Positions 8,012 through 16,314 of a stretch of DNA of 57,405 nucleotides are shown piece by piece. A program made the position numbers and the translations under genes. The notes beneath the pieces are model-generated. The model had not been told where the DNA came from. It saw nothing but the letters and a program-made list of their open reading frames with translations, and ran no database searches. Position 1 is the stretch's first letter; every line of letters begins with the position of its first letter. Where the stretch lies: positions 1-57,405 of the forward strand of contig JARLJW010000067.1 of the NCBI GenBank assembly GCA_031290985.1. Direction: 5' to 3'. Source of the stretch: Verrucomicrobiia bacterium. GTDB lineage: Bacteria; Verrucomicrobiota; Verrucomicrobiia; Limisphaerales; UBA11358.

Positions 8012-9286
8012 ATGAAAGCGCTGCGCCGGATCGGTTGGGGCCTTTTGCTCGTGTTGGGGGTGCTTCTATTGGTCGTGCTATGCCGGTCGCTCACGCACAC
8101 GCCGGTTCATCGTTACGATGCAGAACTCTCGCTGCCGCGCGCCAGCATTCCCGCCGGTTCCAATGCCTTTGACATGCTGGCGGTCGCGGCCACTCACCTC
8201 TGGTGGCCGAAAGCTCAGGACGCGCAGATCGGCCATCTGGCGAACAACACCAACTGGGATGACGCCCTCGCCAGCACGGTGCTGGCCAGCAACCGGGAGA
8301 CATTGATCGCCTGGGATGCTGCCGTGAAGCTGCCAAACCTGCAGGTGCCGGAAATTTCCACGGCCGATGATTTGCTGCCTTATCTGGCGGAGTGGAAGAA
8401 ACTGGCGCTGCTGGCGCAGGTGCGGGAAAATGTTCTGCTGCGCGACGGACACGACCCGGAGGCATTTGATCAAATGGTGAACGAAATCAAAATGGGCCGG
8501 CGCATGCAAAATGCCCACGGAGTATTGATCGACTATTTGGTGGGTGCGGCAGTCAATAATTTGGGTCTGGCGCAAATGCAGCGCTGGACCGGCCAGGCAC
8601 ACCTGACCTCGGACCAGTTGAAAAATTACGCCCGCCAGCTCGAGTTGTCGCCGGATGAGGCCGGCACCGCGTATGCCAATGCCATCCGCGTAGAATATCA
8701 AATGTGGGTTGCAACGCTGGATGCGATGCGCCAAGGGACGTTGACCAATTCAGGAATGAACGTGTCTTACCCTCGCGCTTGGCCGGCCTGGCCGCTCTTT
8801 AGTTTCAGCCAGACCAAGGCACTGTATGCCGCCGGCGCGCTTAAGCTCGTGAAGGCGTCGCCGCATCCGTATGGCGAAGCAAAAATAGACGACCTGCAAG
8901 CGCGGCCCGGCATGGTTTCCATCTTTTTGAGCGGCAATCCAATCGGTCAGATCTTGTATTATATGATGATCCCCGCGGCGGCATCATCGCTGGAAAAGAA
9001 ATCGCGGGGCGATGCGCAATTGCAGGCCACCCGCACCATCCTCGCCCTGCGCGCCTACGAACTGGCGCACGGGCATCTGCCGGCGGACTTGGCGGCGCTC
9101 GTGCCGGAGTTTTTGGACAAGGTGCCCCTCGATGATTACGACGGCAAACCGTTGCGCTATTCGGCGGATAAAAAAATCGTGTATTCCGTCGGGCCGAATC
9201 TCAAAGACGACGGCGGTGCGGGCCCCGCGTTTAACGCCAGCACGTACAAAAAACCTCTCGACCTGGTGTTTCCGTTCTATTTCTGA
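8012..9286 (+). CDS. Membrane-anchored protein of unknown function
   Basis: A 424-residue protein starting MKALRRIGWGLLLVLGV, with one N-terminal hydrophobic anchor (about 7-27) and a large extracytoplasmic part. The middle is helical (VNEIKMGRRMQNAHGVLIDY). The C-terminus (about 330-410) has LRAYELAHGHLPADLAALVPEFL, then VPLDDYDGKPLRYS; this resembles the C-terminal region of many planctomycete/verrucomicrobial secreted proteins of unknown function. The upstream in-frame ATG at 7913 would add 33 residues ahead of the membrane anchor and is less likely. No function can be assigned. Confidence 0.7.
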   Translation: MKALRRIGWGLLLVLGVLLLVVLCRSLTHTPVHRYDAELSLPRASIPAGSNAFDMLAVAATHLWWPKAQDAQIGHLANNTNWDDALASTVLASNRETLIAWDAAVKLPNLQVPEISTADDLLPYLAEWKKLALLAQVRENVLLRDGHDPEAFDQMVNEIKMGRRMQNAHGVLIDYLVGAAVNNLGLAQMQRWTGQAHLTSDQLKNYARQLELSPDEAGTAYANAIRVEYQMWVATLDAMRQGTLTNSGMNVSYPRAWPAWPLFSFSQTKALYAAGALKLVKASPHPYGEAKIDDLQARPGMVSIFLSGNPIGQILYYMMIPAAASSLEKKSRGDAQLQATRTILALRAYELAHGHLPADLAALVPEFLDKVPLDDYDGKPLRYSADKKIVYSVGPNLKDDGGAGPAFNASTYKKPLDLVFPFYF

Positions 9287-9320
9287 AGGCCAGATCGGGT
9301 CACCGCACCCGCCGGCTTGA

Positions 9321-9800
9321 TTACTCCACGCTCACGATTTTCGCCGGCCGCAGTTCGCCGCCAAGTTTCAACCGGGGCTCGTCGCCCGCCATTTTGCCCA
9401 TGAGCTGTTCGCCGAGCGGGGATTGCGGGGTGATGATGAGGATCTCCTGTTTGTCGTGGATGATTTCGGTGCCGCCCGCGCGCGGGCCGATGAAGTAGAA
9501 GGCGGTTTCGCCTAGCTGCTCAACGGCCACCAGCGCACCGATGGCGACGGCGTCGCCGGCTTCGAATTTCCGCACGCCAATCTTCTCAAATTCCACAATG
9601 GCGGCCTCGAGTTCGGCGAGCTGCTTAGACTGGCCGCGGGCGAGGTAGGAGGCCTCGAGGCCGCGGGTGTCGTATTTGTTCTCGGGCTTGTTCTGTTCGT
9701 GCGTGGCCTCGGCCCGGGAATATTGCGCGGCGCGGACATACACGTCCAGCTCGCCCACGAGTTTGGCGATGATCTTCTTCAATATGGCGCGCTTGTTCAT
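9321..9800 (-). CDS. GreA/GreB-family transcription factor-like protein
   Basis: A 159-residue protein with the two-part architecture of Gre factors: an N-terminal helical region (about 1-75, with ELDVYVRAAQYSRAEATHEQ and the second helix SKQLAELEAAIVEFEKIG) and a C-terminal beta domain (about 80-159, FEAGDAVAIGALVAVEQLG, ending in LIITPQSPLGEQLMGKMAGD, the family signature). Gre factors bind the polymerase secondary channel and stimulate transcript cleavage. The N-terminal acidic tip motif is not clearly canonical here, so it may be a paralogue with a regulatory rather than cleavage role. Monocistronic. Confidence 0.8.
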   Translation of the reverse strand: MNKRAILKKIIAKLVGELDVYVRAAQYSRAEATHEQNKPENKYDTRGLEASYLARGQSKQLAELEAAIVEFEKIGVRKFEAGDAVAIGALVAVEQLGETAFYFIGPRAGGTEIIHDKQEILIITPQSPLGEQLMGKMAGDEPRLKLGGELRPAKIVSVE

Positions 9801-10087
9801 GCGTCGGAAAATTCGATGGCGCCCAGACTAGTGCGAACCGGGGCCGGGCTCAAACTGAAAGGGCGGGAAAAATATGAAGGCGGCCAAGGCTGGGCGTCGC
9901 ACTCCGCACATGCGGTCGCGGTGAACCAGAACGCGCATGTTGGCATCAGCGGCGCGCGCGGAGGACTTTGCAGTCGGCCATCAAGCCGGACTGGCTGACG
10001 CGCCCTACCAACGCGCGGTTTCAATTCGCCCACCTGCAAAACACGCCGCAAAAAATTATTTTCAAAAAAGCGCTTGCCAAATTCTAT

Positions 10088-10110
10088 ACTGTGACTATTA
10101 TAATAACAGT
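10088..10110. promoter_or_regulatory. Candidate Rrf2 operator, copy 1 (autoregulation)
   Basis: The dyad ACTGTGAC-N7-ATAACAGT ends one base before the regulator's ATG and covers a good -10 element (TATTAT or TATAAT, 10096-10104). It has the same 8-7-8 spacing and outer ACTGT/ACAGT bases as the perfect copy at 10542. I infer repression of the regulator's own promoter. Confidence 0.65.
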
Positions 10111-10111
10111 T

Positions 10112-10528
10112 ATGGCAGTCAACACCCAGTTCTCGATCGCGGTGCATCTTCTGGCCGGCCTGGCCTGCCAGGACGGGCAGGAGACCACGTCGGGGCATCT
10201 GGCGATGAGCGTCAACACCAGCCCCAGTTTCGTGCGGCGCACGCTGGCGAAGCTGTCCAAGGCGGGCCTGGTGGAAACGACCACCGGCAAGTCCGGCGCG
10301 TGCCGGCTGGCGCGGAAACCGGGGCGGATTTCCCTGCTGGATGTCTATCACGCGGTGGATGCGCCCAAAGTGTTTGCCATCCATGAATATGCCCCGCAAA
10401 AGCCCTGCGTGGTGAGCTGCAACATCAAGATGGCGCTGGAGAAAGCCCTGGCCAAGACGCAGGCGGCCATGGAAGCCAGCCTGGCCGCGATCACCCTCGC
10501 GGACATTGTTAGCGACCTTAAAAAATAA
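10112..10528 (+). CDS. Rrf2-family transcriptional regulator
   Basis: A 138-residue winged-helix regulator starting MAVNTQFSIAVHLLAGLAC. The helix-turn-helix is at about 25-65 (TTSGHLAMSVNTSPSFVRRTLAKL), followed by a wing (LVETTTGKSGACRLARKP). The C-terminal dimer helix is near 105-135. Cysteines are present at CQDG, GACR and the PCVVSC pair near residue 95; Rrf2 proteins often use cysteines for Fe-S or thiol sensing, so redox control is plausible but not shown. A dyad overlaps its promoter and a second dyad lies before the dehydrogenase gene downstream. The ATG at 10112 gives the family N-terminus; a longer frame from 9968 runs through the promoter. Confidence 0.9.
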   Translation: MAVNTQFSIAVHLLAGLACQDGQETTSGHLAMSVNTSPSFVRRTLAKLSKAGLVETTTGKSGACRLARKPGRISLLDVYHAVDAPKVFAIHEYAPQKPCVVSCNIKMALEKALAKTQAAMEASLAAITLADIVSDLKK

Positions 10529-10541
10529 TTTTTTGACTAAA

Positions 10542-10564
10542 ACTGTTACTAATAAGGTAACAGT
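10542..10564. promoter_or_regulatory. Candidate Rrf2 operator, copy 2 (dehydrogenase promoter)
   Basis: A perfect inverted repeat ACTGTTAC-N7-GTAACAGT between the Rrf2 gene and the dehydrogenase gene. TTGACT lies just upstream and TATATAA just downstream. The match to the dyad at 10088 indicates one regulator acting on both promoters. Confidence 0.7.
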
Positions 10565-10607
10565 ATATAAGCAAACACAAACCAACAACCAAACCAAAGA
10601 AAGAACC

Positions 10608-11375
10608 ATGGTCATGAGCAACAAGAACAATAAACTCGCAGGCAAGGTGGCGGTCGTCACCGGGGCATCCAAAGGCATCGGCGCATCGATCGCCAAACAC
10701 CTCGCGGCGGAAGGCGCTTCCGTCGTCGTCAACTACGCTTCCAGCAAAGCGGGCGCGGACAAGGTCGTTGCGGAAATCACCAGTGCCGGCGGCAAGGCGG
10801 TCGCGGTGCAGGGCGACGTTTCCAAGAAAGCCGACATCGACCGCCTGTTCGTGGAAACGAAAAAGGCGTTCGGCCGGCTGGATGTGCTGGTCAACAACGC
10901 AGGTATTTACGAATTCAGCCCGCTGGAGCAGATCACCGAGGAACATTTCCACAAGCAATTCAACCTGAATGTCCTCGGCCTGCTGCTGACCACGCAGGCA
11001 GCCGCAAAATATTTCAGCCCGGAGGGCGGCAGTGTGATCAACCTGAGCTCCGTCGTCGGCGTCAACCCCCTGCCCGGCGCGGCCGTCTACAGCGCCACGA
11101 AGGCGGCGGTGGATGCCGTGACCAAATCCCTGGCGAAGGAACTGGGGCCGAAAAAAATCCGGGTGAATTCGATCAATCCCGGCATGGTGGAGACGGAAGG
11201 TGTTCACGCCGCCGGCTTTTTGGAAACCGAGTTTCCCAAACAGATCATCGCCCAGACCCCGCTCGGGCGCATTGGCCAGCCGCAGGACATCGGCAAGGTG
11301 GCGGCGTTCTTCGCCTCGGACGATTCCGGATGGGTCACCGGCGAAACGCTTTTGATCGCTGGAGGAATGCGCTGA
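10608..11375 (+). CDS. Short-chain dehydrogenase/reductase (classical SDR)
   Basis: A 255-residue NAD(P)-dependent oxidoreductase. The Rossmann fold starts with TGASKGIG (18-25); NNAG is at 96-99; the catalytic Ser is in INLSSVVG (about 147), Tyr161 and Lys165 in YSATK. The C-terminus ends SGWVTGETLLIAGGMR, typical of the FabG/glucose dehydrogenase-like group. The substrate cannot be told from sequence. It sits behind an Rrf2 regulator and carries that regulator's probable operator 43 bases before its start, so it is likely induced by the Rrf2 signal, perhaps electrophile or redox stress. ATG 10608 chosen; ATG 10614 is an alternative two codons later. Confidence 0.93.
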   Translation: MVMSNKNNKLAGKVAVVTGASKGIGASIAKHLAAEGASVVVNYASSKAGADKVVAEITSAGGKAVAVQGDVSKKADIDRLFVETKKAFGRLDVLVNNAGIYEFSPLEQITEEHFHKQFNLNVLGLLLTTQAAAKYFSPEGGSVINLSSVVGVNPLPGAAVYSATKAAVDAVTKSLAKELGPKKIRVNSINPGMVETEGVHAAGFLETEFPKQIIAQTPLGRIGQPQDIGKVAAFFASDDSGWVTGETLLIAGGMR

Positions 11376-11403
11376 AACATGGCATCTTTGCCGGCCGAAA
11401 TAA

Positions 11404-11871
11404 ATGACCATGAATGCCACCGTTTTACCACCCGATCTCACTCAACGCCCGCCGCGCAGTCCGCGTGTGCGGCTGGGCGGTTATGTTTTGCTGCCGCGCA
11501 TCCTCGACAAGGGGCGCGCGGCCCTCAATAACAAGCTGGGCTTGTACGTTTACGCCGGCAAAGGCATGGACCGCCACTTCTTCAACTTTGTCGGGCTCGA
11601 CCACGAAGCCTTGAAGGAGGAACTGGCCAAGGGCGGCGGCGACTGGGACGTGCTGGCGTGGGTCCAGGCCAACGCGAAGCATCAGCGCCAGCCGTGGGAG
11701 ATCGCCGCGTGGAGCGAGTATCATCTGCGCCGCACGCCGGATAGCGATGCCGAGACGCTGACGGACTTCGCCACGGAGGTGAAACAGTTTCATCCCTTGC
11801 GCGAGGACATCAATACCTGGTTCGACCTGCTCGACCTGGACGACTACTGCTCCTTCGGCGGGAAGGCGTGA
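11404..11871 (+). CDS. DUF5069 domain protein
   Basis: A 155-residue soluble protein that matches my memory of the DUF5069 family: RSPRVRLGGYVLLPRILDKGRA near the start (residues 18-39), then DRHFFNFVGLDHEALKEEL. The second half is acidic (TWFDLLDLDDYCSFGG). The biochemical role of the family is not known to me. It begins 28 bases after the dehydrogenase stop and could be in the same transcript, hence under the Rrf2 operator. Confidence 0.8.
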   Translation: MTMNATVLPPDLTQRPPRSPRVRLGGYVLLPRILDKGRAALNNKLGLYVYAGKGMDRHFFNFVGLDHEALKEELAKGGGDWDVLAWVQANAKHQRQPWEIAAWSEYHLRRTPDSDAETLTDFATEVKQFHPLREDINTWFDLLDLDDYCSFGGKA

Positions 11872-11881
11872 CGTCTTTAAT

Positions 11882-12009
11882 GGAGCGCGGCTGTGTCGCA
11901 GACCAGCCGCAGCAGCTTCGCTTTGCCGCAAGCGTTAAAATAATTCAACGCGCCGCGACATTCCGCCCGCTGCGGCTGATCCCGCCGGGGCGGGACACAG
12001 CCGCGCTCC
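11882..12009. repeat. Palindromic intergenic element with 16-bp terminal inverted repeats
   Basis: GGAGCGCGGCTGTGTC (11882-11897) is perfectly repeated in inverse at 11994-12009. The 96 bases between are GC-rich and partly self-complementary (CAGCCGCAGC against GCTGCGGCTG). It encodes no protein. I take it as a dispersed non-autonomous palindromic repeat. Confidence 0.8.
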
Positions 12010-12040
12010 GGAACGGATGTAACTCAATGTTTTTTGGCAG

Positions 12041-12247
12041 GTGGGTGGCAATCCTTGGTTGACAGGGCGGATTCTCCAAGTATTTTGTGCCGCAGTGTTG
12101 ACCGCCGAAAAAACCAGCCAGTTTGAAATTGGATACGCCGCGTATCCCATGGCGGGCATTGTCGTAGTCATCGCCAACGTCGCGGCCCGCAGCTTTCTCA
12201 CCCGTTTTATTCTGTGGCCGCACGGGGAGCAGCAGGAGAGAAAATAG
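12041..12247 (+). CDS. Possible small membrane ORF or leader
   Basis: A 68-residue frame, possibly with one membrane segment (YPMAGIVVVIANVAARSFL). It ends 19 bases before a strong terminator that itself lies just upstream of the MFS transporter start. It could be a tiny gene, a leader peptide or noise. The start has no ribosome site and the codon use is not persuasive. Confidence 0.25.
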   Translation: MGGNPWLTGRILQVFCAAVLTAEKTSQFEIGYAAYPMAGIVVVIANVAARSFLTRFILWPHGEQQERK

Positions 12248-12266
12248 ACGAACCAAGTTTTCTTAA

Positions 12267-12301
12267 CCCTGCTCCCGCAAAGAGCAGGGTTTTTATTTTT
12301 T
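12267..12301 (+). terminator. Intrinsic terminator directly before the MFS start codon
   Basis: An 8-bp perfect stem (CCCTGCTC / GAGCAGGG) with a 7-base loop and a TTTTTATTTTTT tail. The tail ends 7 bases before the transporter ATG at 12309, so transcription of that gene must read through it or start at it. It may be an attenuator. Confidence 0.85.
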
Positions 12302-12308
12302 AACCAAC

Positions 12309-13547
12309 ATGAAAACCCAGACCCAACCCGTAATGGCCGCCACCGCCCCGCACGCCGCCGCGTCGTCCGCGCTGGCCGTGCTGTTCGCGCTCAGCGCGTC
12401 GCATCTGCTGAACGACGCCATCCAGGCGCTGATCCCGGCCATCTATCCGGTGCTGAAGAAGTCGTACGCGCTGACCTTCACCCAGATCGGCCTCATCACG
12501 CTCACGTTCCAGATGGTGGGCTCGGTGTTTCAACCGGTCGTCGGTTTCTACACGGACAAGCATCCGAAGCCGTATTCGCTCGTGATCGGCATGGGCATCA
12601 CGCTGGCCGGCTTGATCGTGCTGGCGTTCTCGCCCACGTATCACGCGGTCATTTTGGCGGCGGGGATGGTGGGGCTGGGCTCGGCCATTTTTCATCCGGA
12701 ATCCTCGCGCATGGCACGGGCGGCCTCCGGTGGACGGCATGGGTTCGCGCAATCGCTGTTTCAAGTGGGCGGCAACGCCGGCACGGCGCTCGGGCCGCTG
12801 CTGGCCGCGTGGATCATCGTTCCGCGCGGGCAACGCTACATCCTTTGCTTCACCCTGCTGCCGTTTGTGGGGATGCTCGTCCTGACGCGCGTGGGCAACT
12901 GGTACAGCCAGAAGCTCGCGGCCATGCACGGGAAAACCATCCACATCGCGCCGCATCATTTTTCGGCCACCCGCGGAAAGATCGCGTTCTACCTGCTCAT
13001 CCTGATGACGCTCATGTTCTCCAAGTTCTTTTACCTGGCGTCGATGACGAACTATTACACGTTCTACGTGATCCAGAAATTCGGCGTGACCGTGACCGGC
13101 TCGCAGATGTACCTGTTCCTGTTTTTGTTCGCCGTGGCGCTGGGCACCATCATCGGCGGACCGGTGGGCGACAAGATCGGGCGCAAGCAGGTGATCTGGA
13201 TCTCCATCCTGGGCATGGCGCCGTTTGCCTTGGCGTTGCCGTTCGCGAACCTGTTCTGGACGGCGGTATTGTCGATGATCACCGGCTTCATCATGGCGTC
13301 GGCGTTTCCGGCCATCCTGGTTTATGCCACGGAATTGCTGCCGGGAAAAGTGGGCACCATCGCGGGGTTGTTTTTTGGCTTCGCGTTCGGTCTGGCGGGC
13401 ATCGCTTCGGCGGTTTTGGGCAAGCTGGCGGATGCCACGAGCATCATCTTCGTGGTGAAATGCTGTTCGTTCCTGCCGCTGATCGGGTTATTGACCGGGT
13501 TGTTGCCGGATTTGAAAGATCACGGGCAGGAGGCAAAGGGGAAGTGA
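12309..13547 (+). CDS. MFS efflux transporter, fosmidomycin-resistance (Fsr) type
   Basis: A 412-residue, 12-helix transporter. The first helix region SASHLLNDAIQALIPAIYPVLK is characteristic of the Fsr family. Further signs are FYTDKHPKPYSL after helix 2-3 (the MFS loop A position), a GSAIFHPESSRMA segment, and GPVGDKIGRKQVIW as the second-half loop. The family exports fosmidomycin and possibly other small compounds by proton antiport in the inner membrane. The start could be ATG 12309 or ATG 12333 (MAATAPH). A terminator hairpin sits only 7 bases upstream of the first, so expression may be controlled by attenuation. Confidence 0.9.
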   Translation: MKTQTQPVMAATAPHAAASSALAVLFALSASHLLNDAIQALIPAIYPVLKKSYALTFTQIGLITLTFQMVGSVFQPVVGFYTDKHPKPYSLVIGMGITLAGLIVLAFSPTYHAVILAAGMVGLGSAIFHPESSRMARAASGGRHGFAQSLFQVGGNAGTALGPLLAAWIIVPRGQRYILCFTLLPFVGMLVLTRVGNWYSQKLAAMHGKTIHIAPHHFSATRGKIAFYLLILMTLMFSKFFYLASMTNYYTFYVIQKFGVTVTGSQMYLFLFLFAVALGTIIGGPVGDKIGRKQVIWISILGMAPFALALPFANLFWTAVLSMITGFIMASAFPAILVYATELLPGKVGTIAGLFFGFAFGLAGIASAVLGKLADATSIIFVVKCCSFLPLIGLLTGLLPDLKDHGQEAKGK

Positions 13548-13567
13548 TGCGTGCGGCGGGGTTTGTT

Positions 13568-14323
13568 TCAGTAGTTCGTCAAAGGTACAACCCCGCTATT
13601 TTTCTGGGCCGGGTCCGTCTTGGCCGCCTGGTCGGCCTTTTGTTTCGCGGCGAAATCTTTCCGGGCTTGCGGGGCGTCGATGCCTTGGGCCACAAAGTAT
13701 TCCTCCTCGATCTTGATCTTGTATTTTTTGAAGAGGGCGGACATGTCCGGGATGGCGACGCAGTCGAGCGACTCTTCCCGGGCGGCCTTGAGGTTTTTCA
13801 ACACGACGGCTTTTTGTTCGTCCGTCAGCTTGGGGAAGATCTGGAGGTAGACGTCGTAGGTCACCTTGACCTTGTTGATGGAGTGGGCGTCTTTGAGGGC
13901 CTCGACCTGTTCCGGGGTCAGCAGGGCGGCGAGGTCGGCGACAAATTTTTCATGCTGCGGCTGGATTGCAGCATAGACGCCGCTGATCTGGTCGAGGGCG
14001 GCATTGGCCGCGGCCGCATTTTTGGCTTTCCGCGCCTGGTCAAAATTGCCCCACAGTGTCTTGAGCTGGGCGTCATTGGTCTCATGCCATGCCTTGAGCG
14101 CGGTGTAGCGGGCGGCGAGAAGGTCGTGCACCTTGGCCGCCTGGTCGGGATCGGTCAGTTTCAAGGAAGCGAGTTCGAGCTTGATGTGTTTTTCGACGGT
14201 GGCCTTTTCCTTGTCGGCGGCGGCCGTGGCGGCGGCATCGGCGGTGTTGGTTTGCGCGCGGACGGGGTTGGGGGCGGCGAGCATGAGGCCGGCCAGCAAC
14301 GTGATCAGGAGGATGTGCTTCAT
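13568..14323 (-). CDS. DUF3826 secreted protein
   Basis: A 251-residue protein with a signal peptide (MKHILLITLLAGLMLAAPNPVRAQ, cleavage after about residue 24). The mature part is helical and charged. Its second half has VKVTYDVYLQIFPKLTDEQK and YFVAQGIDAPQARKDF, which match my memory of DUF3826, a family common in Bacteroidota and Verrucomicrobiota, often near carbohydrate-use genes. No carbohydrate genes are adjacent here. The biochemical function is unknown. Convergent with the MFS gene; its neighbour upstream is engB. Confidence 0.8.
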   Translation of the reverse strand: MKHILLITLLAGLMLAAPNPVRAQTNTADAAATAAADKEKATVEKHIKLELASLKLTDPDQAAKVHDLLAARYTALKAWHETNDAQLKTLWGNFDQARKAKNAAAANAALDQISGVYAAIQPQHEKFVADLAALLTPEQVEALKDAHSINKVKVTYDVYLQIFPKLTDEQKAVVLKNLKAAREESLDCVAIPDMSALFKKYKIKIEEEYFVAQGIDAPQARKDFAAKQKADQAAKTDPAQKNSGVVPLTNY

Positions 14324-14419
14324 GTCCTATATAAAAGTCGACCGCCGTTCAAAGTCAATGGCAACGCGGGTGGGAAACTGCCAAAAACCATGAAGAAAGT
14401 GAGCGGCGGGAAGCTATTT

Positions 14420-15100
14420 TCACCACGGACGGTCGAGGTCGTGGCCGCGCTTGCGGGTCTTGGGCTGGTCGGGATCGGCGGCGGCCTCGGGGATGGCCTG
14501 GGCGTTGATGGCGGTCATCGTTTCATCGATCACGCCCAGCAGTTCCTGGCGGCCCGCCCCGGTGTTGGCCGAGCAACTGAAGGTGGTCGGCGGCTGCACG
14601 AACCAGGGCGCGATGCCGGCCATGAAGGCGGCGATGTTCGCCTGCGCGGCGGCGGGCGTGACCTTGTCCAGCTTGGTGAAGACGAGGACGAAGGGCACTT
14701 CGTTGCGGGCGAGCCATTCGATGAATTCGAGATCAATTTCCTGGGGCGTGAGCCCGGAATCGACGAGGGTGAAGACGAGGCTGAGATTGGCGCGGTGCTT
14801 GAGATAATTGGCGACCGCCTTATTGAAGCGCTGGGCGTCTTTCTTGGCGCCTTCGGCGAAGCCGTAGCCGGGCAGGTCCACCAGCCGCCAGGTCTTGTTG
14901 ATCGTGAAGATGTTGATCATCTTGGTGAAGCCGGGCTTGGGCGAGACGCGCGCGAGGCCCTGCTCGCCGGCGAGCATGTTCAGCAGCGAGGACTTGCCCA
15001 CGTTGGAGCGGCCGATGAAGGCGAACTCCGGCAGCGATTCGTCCGGACAGGCGTCCAGATCCGGTGCGCTGCCATGAAAAATGGCGGATGAGATTTGCAC
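14420..15100 (-). CDS. engB: Ribosome biogenesis GTP-binding protein EngB (YihA/YsxC)
   Basis: An essential small GTPase used in large ribosomal subunit assembly. All G motifs are present: G1 GRSNVGKSS at residues 30-38, the G2 Thr in PGFTK, G3 DLPGYG at 75-80, G4 TKLDK at 142-146 and a G5-like SCSANTGAG. The length of 226 residues is normal; the last 25 residues (TRKRGHDLDRPW end) are a basic tail beyond the usual fold. Monocistronic by spacing. Confidence 0.95.
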   Translation of the reverse strand: MQISSAIFHGSAPDLDACPDESLPEFAFIGRSNVGKSSLLNMLAGEQGLARVSPKPGFTKMINIFTINKTWRLVDLPGYGFAEGAKKDAQRFNKAVANYLKHRANLSLVFTLVDSGLTPQEIDLEFIEWLARNEVPFVLVFTKLDKVTPAAAQANIAAFMAGIAPWFVQPPTTFSCSANTGAGRQELLGVIDETMTAINAQAIPEAAADPDQPKTRKRGHDLDRPW

Positions 15101-15140
15101 GATAAAAAAACCGTGAGGGCATTATCGCAGCAAATCCGGC

Positions 15141-15992
15141 TTACGGCGACAGATAATACGTCCGGTAATAACGCTGGTTGTAGGCGGCGGCATTGGCGTC
15201 CACAAAGGTGAAGGGGGCGGTGTTGGTCTGGAGGGAGGTCCAGTTCACCAGGTCGGTGGAGGCTTGCACGACATAGCGGTTGCCGGTCACGCCGGAAACA
15301 TTGAAGCTGAACTGCCCGTCGGCGCGCACAGGCGAGGTCAACGCGGCCGGCGGAACGGGGTTTTGCCAGCTGATTTCCGCCGAGACGTCACTTTCGTTCC
15401 AGGCAGTGTCAAATTCCCTGATTGCAAAGTAATTGGTGGAGCCGGGAACCAATCCGGTGAACACGAGGCGGTTTACCAGTCCGACGTTCTGGGACAGGGA
15501 ATAATTGCCGGAGGCCGAGCCGCTGAAAATTTGGTAGCCGACGACGCCGGCATCGAGGCTGGCAGTCCAAGAAAGGATGACGCTGTTGGGCACGCCGGGA
15601 TTGGCGGATACGGTGAGGCCGGTGACGGGGTACAATCCCGGTGGCCGGGCCGCGGGCACGACATAGGAGAGCTCGCTGGAACGGGCGCTTTCATTCCCGG
15701 CGCTGTCGTAGGTGGCGGCCGCGAAGAAATAGGTTTTGCCCGGCACGAGGCCGGCAATGGTGGTGTTGGTCGCGATGCCCGTGACGTTGGTGATGGAGTA
15801 GGCGCGGCTGGCGGTGCCGGCATAGATTTTATAACCGGCAACGTTCGTGGCGATGCTCGGGATCCAGGTCAACGTAACGCTTTCATCGGCACGAGCGGGA
15901 AGCTGAGCCAGCGACAACAGCGCAGCGCCCAAAAACAAACCGAAGACCGACGACCGGCTCCGACCTGAAATTTTAACATTTCTCAACGGCAT
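15141..15992 (-). CDS. Secreted fibronectin type III protein
   Basis: A 283-residue protein with a signal peptide ending near PARADE (about residue 36). Two FN3 domains follow: about 37-112 (VTLTWIPSIATNVAGYKIYAG, LVPGKTYFFAAATYDSAGNES) and about 120-215 (VILSWTASLDAGVVGYQIFSG, FDTAWNESDVS). The end (about 228-283) is a short beta unit, YVVQASTDLVNWT to YNQRYYRTYYL. The same end unit occurs in the NHL protein at 32270, the sulfatase at 49471 and the haloperoxidase at 51931. I infer a shared C-terminal extracellular module. The binding partner is unknown. Confidence 0.82.
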   Translation of the reverse strand: MPLRNVKISGRSRSSVFGLFLGAALLSLAQLPARADESVTLTWIPSIATNVAGYKIYAGTASRAYSITNVTGIATNTTIAGLVPGKTYFFAAATYDSAGNESARSSELSYVVPAARPPGLYPVTGLTVSANPGVPNSVILSWTASLDAGVVGYQIFSGSASGNYSLSQNVGLVNRLVFTGLVPGSTNYFAIREFDTAWNESDVSAEISWQNPVPPAALTSPVRADGQFSFNVSGVTGNRYVVQASTDLVNWTSLQTNTAPFTFVDANAAAYNQRYYRTYYLSP

Positions 15993-16314
15993 ACCACCCT
16001 TAACGCAGCCGGTCTGCCAAGGCGTTCGGGGGTCAAAAAATAAATCCGGAAGATTTTCCTAAAGTTTTTTCACCAAGCAAAAATTGTCCTGGCGAAAAAG
16101 TGGCGAGCGGTTGAATAGAACGGGGTTGCAACAGTTCCGAAATTTCCCCGCTTGTCACCGGCCAATTTTAGTCCATGACCCGTACCCGAAATAGGGTAGG
16201 AAATTCCTGTCATGCCGCCGCCCAGGGCCGGGAAAAAGACGGAAAGATTTAGGCCGCGCGCGGGGCTTGTCCTGATAAAAGGCAGGGGTTGTCCCGGGAA
16301 GGCCGGTCGCCGCC
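15993..16314. other. Intergenic region between FN3 and response regulator genes
   Basis: About 320 bases with no supported gene. It holds the FN3 gene's promoter region; a TTGCTT box followed by an A-rich stretch near 16060-16085 is a weak candidate. A small hairpin TACCC-GAAATA-GGGTA lies at 16183-16198. Confidence 0.35.

Noticed and set aside
12809..15091. A 760-residue plus-strand frame
   Set aside because: It crosses the MFS, DUF3826 and EngB genes in the wrong frame or strand; low-complexity Gly/Val/Asp translation.
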